Shown here piece by piece: positions 27,626 to 36,131 of a stretch of 64,000 bases of DNA (position 1 is the first letter of the stretch; each line of letters begins with the position of its first letter). The position numbers and the translations under genes were made by a program. The notes beneath the pieces were generated by a model. That model worked only from the letters and a program-made list of their open reading frames with translations, was not told the origin of the DNA and made no database searches. Source of the stretch: CAIVAT01 sp038212325 (lineage in GTDB: Bacteria > Bacteroidota > Bacteroidia > Bacteroidales > FEN-979); NCBI GenBank assembly GCA_038212325.1, contig JBBQUQ010000001.1:15230-79229 (forward strand), in the 5' to 3' direction.

Positions 27626-27699
27626 TGGGCCCAACAGGACTTGAACCTGTGGCCAGCTGATTATGAGTCAGCTGCTCTAACCGTCTGAGCTATGGGCCC
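27626..27699 (-). tRNA. tRNA with anticodon CAT (Met or Ile2)
   Basis: 74 nt, folding as a complete cloverleaf on the minus strand: acceptor GGGCCCA/TGGGCCC, D arm AGCTCAGACGGTTAGAGC, anticodon stem GCTGA/TCAGC with loop CTCATAA, T arm ACAGGTTCAAGTCCTGT and discriminator A. CCA is not encoded. The first pair is G-C, so it is not initiator tRNA. The CAT anticodon could be elongator Met or lysidine-modified Ile2; the sequence alone does not settle this. Confidence 0.95.
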
Positions 27700-27702
27700 G
27701 TC

Positions 27703-27737
27703 TCGAATGACGAAAATGCGAATGACGAATATGCGAA
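27703..27737. repeat. short imperfect repeat CGAATGACGAA/TATGCG
   Basis: Two to three imperfect 15-bp units (AATGACGAAAATGCG, AATGACGAATATGCG) sit directly upstream of the tRNA. It belongs to the same general class of boundary repeats as the 8-bp family but has a different unit. Confidence 0.6.
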
Positions 27738-27843
27738 TTGAGGGGTGCAAAGATAGAAAAATATTACAATTTCTGCAAACAGGTATCTATGGCGCCCGAA
27801 AGCGATATTTTTGACTATGCGCATAGCCTATCTGTAAAAAACC

Positions 27844-27874
27844 TTGACAATCATGAAAAAAAACTGTACCTTTG
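27844..27874 (+). promoter_or_regulatory. promoter of queA
   Basis: TTG (27844-27846) and TACCTTTG (27867-27874) with 20-bp spacing, a full match to the Bacteroidota consensus. It ends 26 bp before the queA ATG. Confidence 0.82.
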
Positions 27875-27900
27875 CCGCCCTTTGAAACAGGCAGAAAATC

Positions 27901-28950
27901 ATGAAATTATCCCAGTTCCGCTTCCACTTACCGCCCGATTTGATCGCCAACGAACCTTCGAAAAATCGTGACGATGTTCCCATGCTGATTCTTGATCGTA
28001 AAACGCAAACCATTGAACACGGGCAATTTAAGGACATCCTTACCTATTTTGGCGAAGGTGATGTTTTTATCATCAACAATACAAAAGTATTCCCGGCACG
28101 GCTTTTCGGGGAAAAGGAGAAAACAGGGGCCAAGATCGAAGTGTTCCTGCTTCGCGAACTGAACCGTGAATCGCGCCTCTGGGACGTTCTGGTTGACCCT
28201 GCCCGCAAGATCAGGATCGGCAACAAACTCTATTTCGGTGAAGACGACTCGCTGGTTGCAGAGGTCATCGACAATACCACTTCACGTGGCCGCACCATCC
28301 GGTTCCTTTTTGACGGACCCTACGAAGAGTTTAAAAAAACCATCCAGCGACTGGGTGAAACCCCTTTGCCTAAAATTCATAACCGCCAGGCCAACTCAGA
28401 AGATGAGGAGCGGTACCAAACTATTTTTGCCAAGCACGAAGGCGCCGTCGCAGCCCCGATCGCCGGGCTTCATTTCAGCCGCGAGATCATGAAACGCCTC
28501 GAATTGCAGGGGGTTTCCTTCGCAGAGATCACGTTGCACCTCGGGCTCGGAAACTTCCGCACCATCGATGTGGAGGATTTAACCAAGCATAAAATGGATT
28601 CAGAGGAGATGATCATCGAACCTGAAGCCTCCGAAATGGTGAATCGCACCATGCAACACAAAGGACGGATCGTGGCAGTTGGAACTACCACCATGAAAGC
28701 CATCGAATCGTCGGTGACCGTTGCAGGCACCCTCAAACCTTACAGGGGCTGGACCAATAAATTCATCTTCCCCCCCTATGAATTCAGCATCGCCAACGCC
28801 ATGATCACCAACCTGCATATGCCGCAGTCGCCGATGATGATGATGGTCGCCGCGTTTGCCGGCTATGACCTCCTCATGAAAGCCTACGAGGTTGCCATCG
28901 ATAAAAAATATAAGTTCTTCACCTACGGCAACCCGATGCTGATCCTTTGA
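27901..28950 (+). CDS. queA: S-adenosylmethionine:tRNA ribosyltransferase-isomerase
   Basis: 349 residues, full length. QueA moves and isomerises the ribosyl group of SAM onto preQ1 at tRNA position 34, making epoxyqueuosine. Landmarks: N-terminal KLSQFRFHLPPDLIA, NNTKVFPARL, AAPIAGLHFS, ITLHLGLGNFRTI, GTTTMKAIES, and near the C-terminus NLHMPQSPMMMMVAAF. The ATG lies 26 bp from a full consensus promoter. Directly after the stop codon begins a long inverted array of the 8-bp repeat. Confidence 0.97.
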   Translation: MKLSQFRFHLPPDLIANEPSKNRDDVPMLILDRKTQTIEHGQFKDILTYFGEGDVFIINNTKVFPARLFGEKEKTGAKIEVFLLRELNRESRLWDVLVDPARKIRIGNKLYFGEDDSLVAEVIDNTTSRGRTIRFLFDGPYEEFKKTIQRLGETPLPKIHNRQANSEDEERYQTIFAKHEGAVAAPIAGLHFSREIMKRLELQGVSFAEITLHLGLGNFRTIDVEDLTKHKMDSEEMIIEPEASEMVNRTMQHKGRIVAVGTTTMKAIESSVTVAGTLKPYRGWTNKFIFPPYEFSIANAMITNLHMPQSPMMMMVAAFAGYDLLMKAYEVAIDKKYKFFTYGNPMLIL

Positions 28951-29105
28951 CAAATGTAAAATGGTAAAATGGTAAAATGGTAAAATAGTGCTTAGTTTAC
29001 CATTTTACCATTTTGCCATTTTGCCATTTTGCCATTTTGCCATTTTACCATTTTGCCATTTTACCATTTTTGATTTGCTTTTCCGAATTTTACCATTTTT
29101 AATTT
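28949..29105. repeat. inverted arrays of the 8-bp repeat between queA and ispD
   Basis: Three to four direct units (ATGGTAAA) at about 28957-28987 face about nine or ten reverse-complement units (CCATTTTA/CCATTTTG) at about 28997-29070, with further scattered copies to 29105. The two arms can fold into one long AT-rich hairpin of about 30 bp with an 8-nt loop. It occupies the whole intergenic gap and reaches the ispD start codon. Confidence 0.9.
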
Positions 29106-29111
29106 CACCAT

Positions 29112-29864
29112 TTGTTGAAAAAGTCGGCGGTCATTGTGGCGGGAGGTTCAGGGAGCCGGATGGATGCAGGGATCCCGAAGCAATTCCTCCTGCTTGGTGG
29201 AATACCGTTGCTGATGCACAGCATGAATTCTTTTCACCTCGCCTATCCTGACATTTCACTGACGATTGCATTACCGGCCGGCCAGTTCTCCAGATGGAGT
29301 CAACTCTGTGCCGAGCATAATTTTGTCCTGACGCACCAGGTTGTGGAGGGGGGCAAAACCCGCTTTCATTCGGTTAAAAATGCACTGTCATGCCTTGACG
29401 GCGACGGATTGGTTGCGGTTCATGACGGCGCACGGCCCCTGATTACTGCATCGCTTATCAGGAATGCCTTCCTCACAGCTGAGCAACTTGGAAACTGCAT
29501 CCCTGTTATACCGCTCAACGAATCGCTGAGGAGGGTTTCAGGTAACACTGACCGCCTGGTAAGCCATGCGGTTGACCGCCTGGAGTACCGTGTGGTTCAA
29601 ACACCCCAGGTTTTTCATGCCGCCACCCTTCAAAAAGCCTATGAACAGGAATACCGCGACAGTTTTACCGACGATGCCATGGTGGCCGAAAGTTTCGGAG
29701 AAACCATACACCTCATCGAAGGCGACCCGGTAAACCTGAAAATCACCCACCCATCCGACCTTGCTGCAGCCGCTAACTTCTTCTCCCTTTCCACCGGTAC
29801 GGAAGAAACAGCCCCAGCAAGCCCGCCAGCGGAACATAGACCAATTGCCAGGCCTGCGCGATAA
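29112..29864 (+). CDS. ispD: 2-C-methyl-D-erythritol 4-phosphate cytidylyltransferase
   Basis: 250 residues. IspD makes CDP-methylerythritol in the MEP isoprenoid pathway. The CTP-binding N-terminus AVIVAGGSGSRMDAGIPKQF is intact, as are VAVHDGARPL, ALSCLDGDG and the Thr-Asp region DSFTDDAMVAE. No ATG precedes the conserved region; translation must start at TTG (29112 or 29115), at the edge of the 8-bp repeat array. The last 25 residues (after NFFSLST) are not family-like and lie antisense to the end of the convergent GT2 gene, a 92-bp overlap, so the tail looks like a late extension. Confidence 0.92.
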   Translation: MLKKSAVIVAGGSGSRMDAGIPKQFLLLGGIPLLMHSMNSFHLAYPDISLTIALPAGQFSRWSQLCAEHNFVLTHQVVEGGKTRFHSVKNALSCLDGDGLVAVHDGARPLITASLIRNAFLTAEQLGNCIPVIPLNESLRRVSGNTDRLVSHAVDRLEYRVVQTPQVFHAATLQKAYEQEYRDSFTDDAMVAESFGETIHLIEGDPVNLKITHPSDLAAAANFFSLSTGTEETAPASPPAEHRPIARPAR

Positions 29865-30927
29865 AATAATACCCTGCCAGCTCCCTCTTCCCGAAAAACC
29901 GCATCATGAGCCAGACAATCGGGAATTCCAGCAGAATTTTCGCAAGCCAGAGGACGAATGCAACCGGGAAAATCACCGGGAACCAGATGCCCGCAACAAT
30001 GCCAGTCAACAGCAGCAGGTGAGTTAACCAGGTAAACATCCCGACCAGTATCACAGCTGGGTCGCGATATCCCCGGCTTTTGGAAACCCAGCGGATACGC
30101 TGATTAATAAAGCCTCCCAGGGTCGCTTCGGGCACAGTGCTGACCCCCGACACCGGTTCGGTATTAAAAACCACGGATCCCTTCCCATAATGCTTCCTGA
30201 TCGCGCTCATCATAAACTGATCATCCCCGGAACTGTACCGGAGGTTTCCGCTAAAACCCCCGCATTGATAAAATGCTTCGCGCCTGTAGGCCAGGTTGGC
30301 GCCGTTGCACATCACCGGATATCCCAGTGCGGAGCTTCCGGCAGTAGTGCCCATCAGCCCGAGAAATTCCAGCGATTGTACCCTTTGTAGCAGGTTTTTC
30401 TCCCGGGTGAACGAAACAGGACCCAGCACCATTTTGGTTGCAGGGAATGCAAAGCAGGAAACCATGGATGAGATCCAGCCTGTCCCCCGGCAGGTATCGG
30501 CATCCGTAAACAACAGGATATCTCCTCTTGCGATGGCAACAGCCCGCTCAATCGCCCGCTTTTTTCCTGTCCCCACAGGCTCATTGCCCGGGGGAAAGAC
30601 CGTGACAAGGGGAAAGCCGGGATGTTCCCTGGCAAACTGCTTTACAAATTCCATGGTGGCGTCGTCGCTGTAATCATCGGCCACGATCACCTCAAGGCTC
30701 TGAGCCGGGTAATCCTGTTCGTGCATCTCTGCCAGGATCCGGACGATGTTGCCCTCCTCATTGCGGACAGGTATGATAACCGTAACAAACCCAGCCGGCT
30801 GAGCCGATTGCAGCGGATGCCGTTTAAGCGTCCGTATCAACCCGGCGGTGACGGAGCCGATCATCAATGCATAGACTGCCATCACAGTCAACATAAGCGT
30901 TGCGCAGATTTCAAGGATCCCCATCAT
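29773..30927 (-). CDS. GT2 family glycosyltransferase with membrane segments
   Basis: About 384 residues from ATG 30927, which overlaps the upstream gene's stop by 4 bp (ATGA); the longer open frame is antisense-like and rejected. N-terminal membrane segment (about 5-27), then a GT-A domain: FVTVIIPVRNEEGN, VADDYSDDAT, FTDADTCRGTGW, and the QxxRW-type motif QRIRWVSK. Three membrane segments lie at the C-terminus. This is the processive/CESA-like GT2 layout used for polysaccharides or lipid-linked sugars. It pairs with the flippase-like gene upstream. Substrate unknown. Confidence 0.88.
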   Translation of the reverse strand: MMGILEICATLMLTVMAVYALMIGSVTAGLIRTLKRHPLQSAQPAGFVTVIIPVRNEEGNIVRILAEMHEQDYPAQSLEVIVADDYSDDATMEFVKQFAREHPGFPLVTVFPPGNEPVGTGKKRAIERAVAIARGDILLFTDADTCRGTGWISSMVSCFAFPATKMVLGPVSFTREKNLLQRVQSLEFLGLMGTTAGSSALGYPVMCNGANLAYRREAFYQCGGFSGNLRYSSGDDQFMMSAIRKHYGKGSVVFNTEPVSGVSTVPEATLGGFINQRIRWVSKSRGYRDPAVILVGMFTWLTHLLLLTGIVAGIWFPVIFPVAFVLWLAKILLEFPIVWLMMRFFGKRELAGYYFIAQAWQLVYVPLAGLLGLFLPYRWKGRRS

Positions 30928-31946
30928 GCAACCGTTTTTCTGAAAAATTGCAGGCGAAAAACAAATATTGTTCCGGCCAGGGCCGGCAGCCCCAGGTTGA
31001 TCATCCACAAAAGCGTTGATGCAGCAAATACGCCCATGGTGATTTTGCCCGACGTGGCAGCCTGGCCAAACCAAAGCCCGAAAATATAAATCGCCACAGA
31101 ACCCCTTACGCCCAGTTCGGTGAGGGTAATTGTCGGAATGATTGCCATAATCAGGTAAACAAGGGCGATCAGGGCCAGTGCAACAAAGTAAGGGATCGTT
31201 ACATCGAACAACACCAGGAGGATGTAAAACTGCGTCGAGAAGACAAGATACCTGGAAAGGCTCAAAAACAAGACCGTGGCCATTTCCCGGTTATGATAGA
31301 ATGCAAATATTCTGAAAAATTTCCTCAGCCTCTTCAACCTGTTTTGTAAGATCCGCTCCTTCAGGGTGGCCAGGAACGAGAGTTTGAAAAACAGGGCAAC
31401 CAGCAATAAATCAAGGGCAATAAGAAGCGTGGCAAGGCAGAAGTAGAGATACCCATAGCTGAAAGCGGCGTCGGGCAGGAACCGCGGCATGAGCATCAGC
31501 AGGGCCATTGAACCTGCAAGCACCGTGATCAGGAGCTGGCTCAGGCTTCCTACCATCGTGATCAGGATGCCTTCAATGCGGCTTGCCGTTTTAAGGATGT
31601 AAATCCTCCCGAAGAACTCTCCTACCCGGTTGGGAATAAACGAACTAACGGTAAGGCCGGCCAGAACAGCCTGGAAAGATCTAAAAAAACTTACATCCTC
31701 AACTTTCCCGATCAGGTACTGCCATTTAACTGCTTCAATACTCCAGTTGAGGGCCATCATTAAAACAACAAACAAAAGCCCGGTTTTAAACTCGGGCTTC
31801 CACAGATGCTCATCAAGTGCAGAAAGAAGTCCCGGGAGGTCGGTCTTTTGAAAAACCTGCCGGTAAATGAAAAAGCAAGTCACCAGGAAAATCGCCAGCT
31901 GGATCAGCAAGTTCATTATTTTCTGTACTTTTGAAAGCTTTTTCAT
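30924..31946 (-). CDS. lysylphosphatidylglycerol synthase TM-region / flippase-like membrane protein (UPF0104)
   Basis: About 340 residues from ATG 31946, with about eight membrane segments. The UPF0104/YbhN-like pattern is visible: LVTCFFIYRQV, LNWSIEAVKWQYLI, FIPNRVGEFFGRIYIL, and the late TLTELGVRGSVAIYIF. Members are often next to glycosyltransferases, as here (4-bp overlap with the GT2 gene), and are suggested to move lipids or lipid-linked intermediates. The start codon is only 7 bp from the divergent ruvC start. The frame extends further upstream but into ruvC, so it is not used. Confidence 0.85.
   Translation of the reverse strand: MKKLSKVQKIMNLLIQLAIFLVTCFFIYRQVFQKTDLPGLLSALDEHLWKPEFKTGLLFVVLMMALNWSIEAVKWQYLIGKVEDVSFFRSFQAVLAGLTVSSFIPNRVGEFFGRIYILKTASRIEGILITMVGSLSQLLITVLAGSMALLMLMPRFLPDAAFSYGYLYFCLATLLIALDLLLVALFFKLSFLATLKERILQNRLKRLRKFFRIFAFYHNREMATVLFLSLSRYLVFSTQFYILLVLFDVTIPYFVALALIALVYLIMAIIPTITLTELGVRGSVAIYIFGLWFGQAATSGKITMGVFAASTLLWMINLGLPALAGTIFVFRLQFFRKTVA
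31926..31933 (+). promoter_or_regulatory. -7 element TACTTTTG for ruvC, inside the divergent gene
   Basis: An exact TAnnTTTG match 20 bp before the ruvC ATG (31954). It lies within the first codons of the minus-strand flippase-like gene. No TTG at -33 spacing is seen. Confidence 0.6.
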
Positions 31947-31953
31947 TTTGCTT

Positions 31954-32505
31954 ATGGCCGTCGAACGCATTATTCTGGGAATTGATCCGGGTACCACCGT
32001 GATGGGTTACGGCATTATCAGCATTGCCGGGAACAAGATCAGCGTGCTCGCTTTAGGCGTGCTAAAATTAAACAAATACGACGACCATCCTTTACGGCTT
32101 AAAATTATTTTTGAGCGCATGATCTCACTGATCGAACAATACCACCCGGATGAACTGTCGATCGAAGCTCCTTTTTTCGGAAAGAATGTTCAGTCGATGT
32201 TAAAACTCGGGAGGGCACAAGGTGTTGCGATTGCCGCGGCCCTGTCGCGGTCGATTCCCATTTTCGAATATTCGCCGCGCAAGATCAAGCAATCCATCAC
32301 CGGTAAAGGCGCAGCTTCGAAAGAGCAGGTCGCCGCCATGCTGGTTCATCTCCTGAAGATCACCGAATTACCCGAAACCATGGATGCCACCGACGGACTT
32401 GCCGCCGCAGTTTGCCATTATTTTCAGAACGGGCGACCCGAAACCGGGAAAAAATTCACAGGGTGGAAGAGTTTTTTAAGTGAGAACCCCGGGCGGCTGG
32501 GATAA
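31954..32505 (+). CDS. ruvC: Holliday junction resolvase RuvC
   Basis: 183 residues. RuvC is a dimeric RNase-H-fold endonuclease that cuts Holliday junctions with RuvAB. Acidic active-site residues are visible in ILGIDPGTTVMGYG (Asp), SIEAPFFGKN (Glu) and the C-terminal MDATDGLAAAVCH (Asp pair with His). KQSITGKGAASKEQV is also typical. ATG 31954 is preferred over the longer frame starting at 31867, because a promoter -7 element lies between them and the protein matches the family from MAVERI onward. It converges on the arginase-fold gene with a 0-bp gap. Confidence 0.96.
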   Translation: MAVERIILGIDPGTTVMGYGIISIAGNKISVLALGVLKLNKYDDHPLRLKIIFERMISLIEQYHPDELSIEAPFFGKNVQSMLKLGRAQGVAIAAALSRSIPIFEYSPRKIKQSITGKGAASKEQVAAMLVHLLKITELPETMDATDGLAAAVCHYFQNGRPETGKKFTGWKSFLSENPGRLG

Positions 32506-33684
32506 TTACATCAATTTCTGGTAAACCATCCACCAGCGGTCGGGGATGTCGTTTTCACAGGCAATCTGGTAATCCTTATAGGAGCATGGAACGAGGTAGT
32601 GCCGTTCATATTTGATGCGCTGCTCGGCAGGCAGGGGAATTTCCAGCCACCAACGGTCGGTTCGCTTGCTTTTGTAAAAAACGATCTCCTCCTTGTGATC
32701 CCTGATACTGACGCGGTATTTCAGGTAATCATCTTCGTTTTTAAAGGGAAAATCGTGGGCGCGGTTATAATAGCCGTCGATGAAATACCAGATCATCTGG
32801 GCAACAAGGTGGGCCGTTTGCCCGGTTTTATCGAACTTTGGATTTACCTCGTAAAATCCGATGGATGTCAGCTTGTCGCTTAAGCCGGCATACCGTGCGA
32901 TCTGGCAGGCTTCTTCGCCGTAAAATCCATTCGGCGTGGCATTTGCATTTCCCGGGGCATCGGAAATCCGTATCGCTGATACATCAAAAGTAAGCATGTC
33001 GGCATTGCGCACGATGGGCTCGACATCTTCAAGGGTATCGCGCACGATTCCCAGGCGGAATGTGTCGAAAAACAGGTTTCTCATCAGCTTGAGGGCCTCC
33101 TGGTCGATGAAATAGGTCTGGTATCCTATGTTTGCGAAATTGAACAGGTAGTTGGGCTGATGCAGAATAATACTGCTTAGGTATGACCGCGCATTGAGCT
33201 CCTCTTCTGATTTTCCCAGGTCAAACATGGGATCGACCGCAACAATGTTGATGATCTGGCCAAGGCTCTGGTAGGCCTGGTAGTTGGCAAAGGTATGATC
33301 CTGGCTTCCACCGAGTATCACCGGAAGAACATTGTTCTCGATCATTTCAGCGATGGCTGAGCTTAACGCAAAATAGGTGTCGGAAACGGAAAAACCATTT
33401 TTAACATTCCCGAGGTCGACCATTTTTATCGGATAGGGTCCGATGTTAAGCGCGTAAAGGTACTTCCTGATGGCATTGGGAGCCAATCCGCATCCTTCGT
33501 TGCCAATCGCCCTCCTGTCGTCGGTGACACCGATCAGGGCGATGTTCGAGCCTCCATAATCAGGCAGGCCGCCCGCTTCGGTATGGATGCCTATGATGTT
33601 GCCAAGCCGGCCTTGCCCGGAAGTATCTCCGAAATATTGGAATTCGTCCGGGTTGAGCGGTTCAAAAAAAGGGGAAATATCCAT
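32506..33684 (-). CDS. arginase/formimidoylglutamase-fold protein with altered metal ligands
   Basis: 392 residues. The ureohydrolase fold is recognisable: NIALIGVTDDR, LPVILGGSQDHTF in place of GGDHS, VDPMFDLG in place of DAHxD, and LTFDVSAIRISDAPG in place of SxDxDxxDP. Two of the six metal ligands are changed (His to Met in the second motif, the second Asp to Ser in the third), so a normal dimanganese centre is unlikely. The C-terminal 100 residues (YKSKRTDRWWLE) are a group-specific extension. Such proteins are usually annotated as formimidoylglutamase or arginase in Bacteroidota, but that activity is doubtful here. It lies 6 bp after topA on the same strand. Confidence 0.75.
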   Translation of the reverse strand: MDISPFFEPLNPDEFQYFGDTSGQGRLGNIIGIHTEAGGLPDYGGSNIALIGVTDDRRAIGNEGCGLAPNAIRKYLYALNIGPYPIKMVDLGNVKNGFSVSDTYFALSSAIAEMIENNVLPVILGGSQDHTFANYQAYQSLGQIINIVAVDPMFDLGKSEEELNARSYLSSIILHQPNYLFNFANIGYQTYFIDQEALKLMRNLFFDTFRLGIVRDTLEDVEPIVRNADMLTFDVSAIRISDAPGNANATPNGFYGEEACQIARYAGLSDKLTSIGFYEVNPKFDKTGQTAHLVAQMIWYFIDGYYNRAHDFPFKNEDDYLKYRVSIRDHKEEIVFYKSKRTDRWWLEIPLPAEQRIKYERHYLVPCSYKDYQIACENDIPDRWWMVYQKLM

Positions 33685-33690
33685 GGGACA

Positions 33691-36012
33691 TTACTTTTTC
33701 TTCTTCGATTTTGACTTTGAAGGTTGTGTTTCTGCGATGATGGCCTTGCATTCTTCCAGGGTCAGCGCCTTGGCATCTTTCCCTCTGGGTATCTTGTAAT
33801 TTTCCTTGTTGCAGGCAACATATGGTCCAAAACGGCCATTAAGCACCTGGATCAGGGTTTTATTGTCCGTGAATTCCCTCAGGATCTTCTGGCTGTTGGA
33901 CTGCCGTTTGGCCAGGATTATCTCAATGGCCCGTTCAAGTTCGACGGTAAGAGGATCGATCTCCTTCGGGAGAGAATAAAAGAGCGATTTATGGCGAATA
34001 TAGGGGCCAAACCGACCGGTTGCAACCACCACCTCGGCTTCTTCAAATTCTCCCACTGTGCGTGGAAGTTTAAAAAGGTCAAGGGCTTCTTCAAGGGTGA
34101 GGGTCTCAATGCTCTGGCCTTTTTTCAGGGAGGCAAATTTCGGTTTTGCCTCAGCATCGGCATCTCCCATCTGAACCATCGGCCCGTAACGGCCAATCTT
34201 CACAAATACATTCTCGCCGCTTTTGGGATCTTTTCCGAGGAGTTTCTCCCCGCTCACCTTCCCGGTGTTTTCAAGGGTGCCTTCAACCTGCTTGTGAAAA
34301 GGGAAATAGAATTCTTTGATCATCTGGTTCCAGACAATTTTTCCTTCAGCGATTTCGTCAAATTCCTCCTCCACGCTGGCCGTGAAATTATAGTCAAGGA
34401 TGTTGTCAAAATGCTGGATCAGGAAACTGTTCACCAGGGTTCCGATATCGGTGGGAAACAGCTTTGACTTTTCCGAACCGACCGTTTCGCTTTTTATCTC
34501 CTCGGTGATGGTTGATTTTTTCAGGGTCACCAAGGCAAATTCACGCTGAACGCCGGGGCGGTCTTCCTTGACCACATACTCCCTTTTCTGGATGGTGGAA
34601 ATGGTGGGGGCATAGGTGGATGGCCGGCCAATACCAAGTTCTTCCAGCTTTTTTACCAGCATGGCTTCCGTATACCGGAACGGCTGCTGGGTGAATTTTT
34701 GCTGGGCTGTCATTTCAACCAGCCCGAGCTGTTCGCCGGCATTCATGGGGGGAAGCATGCCCTCTTCGCCGCCCTGTTCATCATCGTCTGTCGACTCCAT
34801 GTAGACTTTAAGGAATCCGTCGAACCTGATCACTTCGCCTTTGGCAATAAATTTTTCAGCAGTGGCCGAAACACCAATGGTGACAGTAGTTTTTTCAAGT
34901 TCGGCATCCGCCATCTGCGAGGCGATGGTGCGTTTCCAGATCAGCTCATACAGCCTTTTATGCGACTTGTCCCCTTCAATGGTTTTGTTGGTCATGTAGG
35001 TCGGGCGAATGGCTTCATGGGCTTCCTGAGCACCCTTGGTTTTGGTTGCGAATTTTCGTGTTTTCACATATTCAGCCCCGAAGGAGGCCGTAATTTCAGT
35101 CCGCGACATTGCGAGCGCCATATCGGAAAGGTTCACCGAGTCGGTACGCATGTAGGTGATAAACCCCGATTCGTAGAGTTCCTGGGCCACACGCATGGTA
35201 TTGGCCACGGAGAAGCCGAGTTTTCTGGAGGCCTCCTGCTGCAGGGTGGATGTGGTGAATGGCGGGGCGGGGGTTTTTTTTGCAGGCTTGGTATCTACAT
35301 CTTCAATTGTATATTGTGCATCGATGCATTTCTGCAGGAAGGCTGTTGCTTCTTCTTTTTTCACAAAGCGCTTGTTCAGTTCGGCCTTCACGGAACTGCC
35401 TTTTTCATTTGTTTTGAGGATGAAGTCGCCGACAATCCGGAAGGCAGAAGTGCTGAGGAAATTTTTGATCTCTTCTTCCCTTTCAACGATCAGCCGCACT
35501 GCCACAGATTGAACCCTGCCGGCAGATAGCGACGGCTTAATCTTCTTCCAGAGCAATGGCGACAGTTCAAATCCCACGAGGCGGTCGAGCACCCTGCGCG
35601 CCTGTTGTGCGTCGACAAGGTTTTTATCGATGCTGCGCGGATGTTCAATGGCCTGCTGTATCGCAGTTTTGGTGATTTCATGAAAGGCGATGCGCTTGGT
35701 TTTGCTTTCATCCAGTCCCAGGGCTTCGATGAGATGCCATGAGATGGCTTCTCCTTCGCGGTCCTCGTCAGATGCCAGCCATACCCATTCCGCATCTTTG
35801 GCAAGCCGGGTAAGTTCGGCAACCACTTTTTTCTTCTCAGGTGAAATGATATACCTGGGAATAAACCCATTTTCAATATCAACGCCTAGATCTTTCTTCG
35901 ACAGATCGACAACGTGTCCCATACAGGACTTCACCGTAAAATCCTTTCCCAGAAACCCGCCAATGGTTTTGGCCTTGGCCGGAGACTCAACAATCACTAA
36001 GTTCTTTGTCAT
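33691..36012 (-). CDS. topA: DNA topoisomerase I (type IA)
   Basis: About 773 residues from ATG 36012. The frame extends to 36042, but a -7 promoter element begins at 36045 and MTKNLVIVESPAKAKTI is the canonical start. Toprim domain at the N-terminus with SDEDREGEAISWH; active-site Tyr287 in FITYMRTDS; then PYRYTEAML-like FRYTEAMLVKKLEELGIGRPSTYA. The C-terminus holds topoisomerase C-terminal repeats (two clear copies of GRFGPY) rather than Cys zinc fingers, and ends in a lysine-rich tail (SKSKSKKKK). The enzyme relaxes negative supercoils. Confidence 0.97.
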   Translation of the reverse strand: MTKNLVIVESPAKAKTIGGFLGKDFTVKSCMGHVVDLSKKDLGVDIENGFIPRYIISPEKKKVVAELTRLAKDAEWVWLASDEDREGEAISWHLIEALGLDESKTKRIAFHEITKTAIQQAIEHPRSIDKNLVDAQQARRVLDRLVGFELSPLLWKKIKPSLSAGRVQSVAVRLIVEREEEIKNFLSTSAFRIVGDFILKTNEKGSSVKAELNKRFVKKEEATAFLQKCIDAQYTIEDVDTKPAKKTPAPPFTTSTLQQEASRKLGFSVANTMRVAQELYESGFITYMRTDSVNLSDMALAMSRTEITASFGAEYVKTRKFATKTKGAQEAHEAIRPTYMTNKTIEGDKSHKRLYELIWKRTIASQMADAELEKTTVTIGVSATAEKFIAKGEVIRFDGFLKVYMESTDDDEQGGEEGMLPPMNAGEQLGLVEMTAQQKFTQQPFRYTEAMLVKKLEELGIGRPSTYAPTISTIQKREYVVKEDRPGVQREFALVTLKKSTITEEIKSETVGSEKSKLFPTDIGTLVNSFLIQHFDNILDYNFTASVEEEFDEIAEGKIVWNQMIKEFYFPFHKQVEGTLENTGKVSGEKLLGKDPKSGENVFVKIGRYGPMVQMGDADAEAKPKFASLKKGQSIETLTLEEALDLFKLPRTVGEFEEAEVVVATGRFGPYIRHKSLFYSLPKEIDPLTVELERAIEIILAKRQSNSQKILREFTDNKTLIQVLNGRFGPYVACNKENYKIPRGKDAKALTLEECKAIIAETQPSKSKSKKKK

Positions 36013-36044
36013 TCGGATACCTTGTTTGGTGCTCAAATCCACTG

Positions 36045-36052
36045 CAAAAGTA
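36045..36052 (-). promoter_or_regulatory. -7 element TACTTTTG for topA
   Basis: Plus-strand CAAAAGTA is TACTTTTG on the minus strand, 32 bp before ATG 36012. It lies 20 bp from the oppositely directed -7 of miaB. Confidence 0.65.
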
Positions 36053-36071
36053 AGACAATAAACTTAATCCA

Positions 36072-36079
36072 TACCTTTG
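36072..36079 (+). promoter_or_regulatory. -7 element TACCTTTG for miaB
   Basis: An exact TAnnTTTG match about 52 bp before the miaB GTG. With the topA element it makes a compact divergent promoter region. Confidence 0.65.
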
Positions 36080-36131
36080 CACCTCATTTTTATGCTTAAT
36101 CGGCTTTGCCGCCAAAAGGTAATACATCAAC

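Noticed and set aside
27738..27971. 77-codon frame upstream of queA
   Set aside because: It contains the queA promoter (27844-27874) and overlaps queA in another frame.
28949..29105. Repeat array considered as a CRISPR
   Set aside because: Units are 8 bp with no spacers, and no cas genes are present.
34699..35529. 276-codon plus-strand frame opposite topA
   Set aside because: Antisense to the conserved topoisomerase core; low-complexity Phe/Gly/His composition typical of shadow frames.
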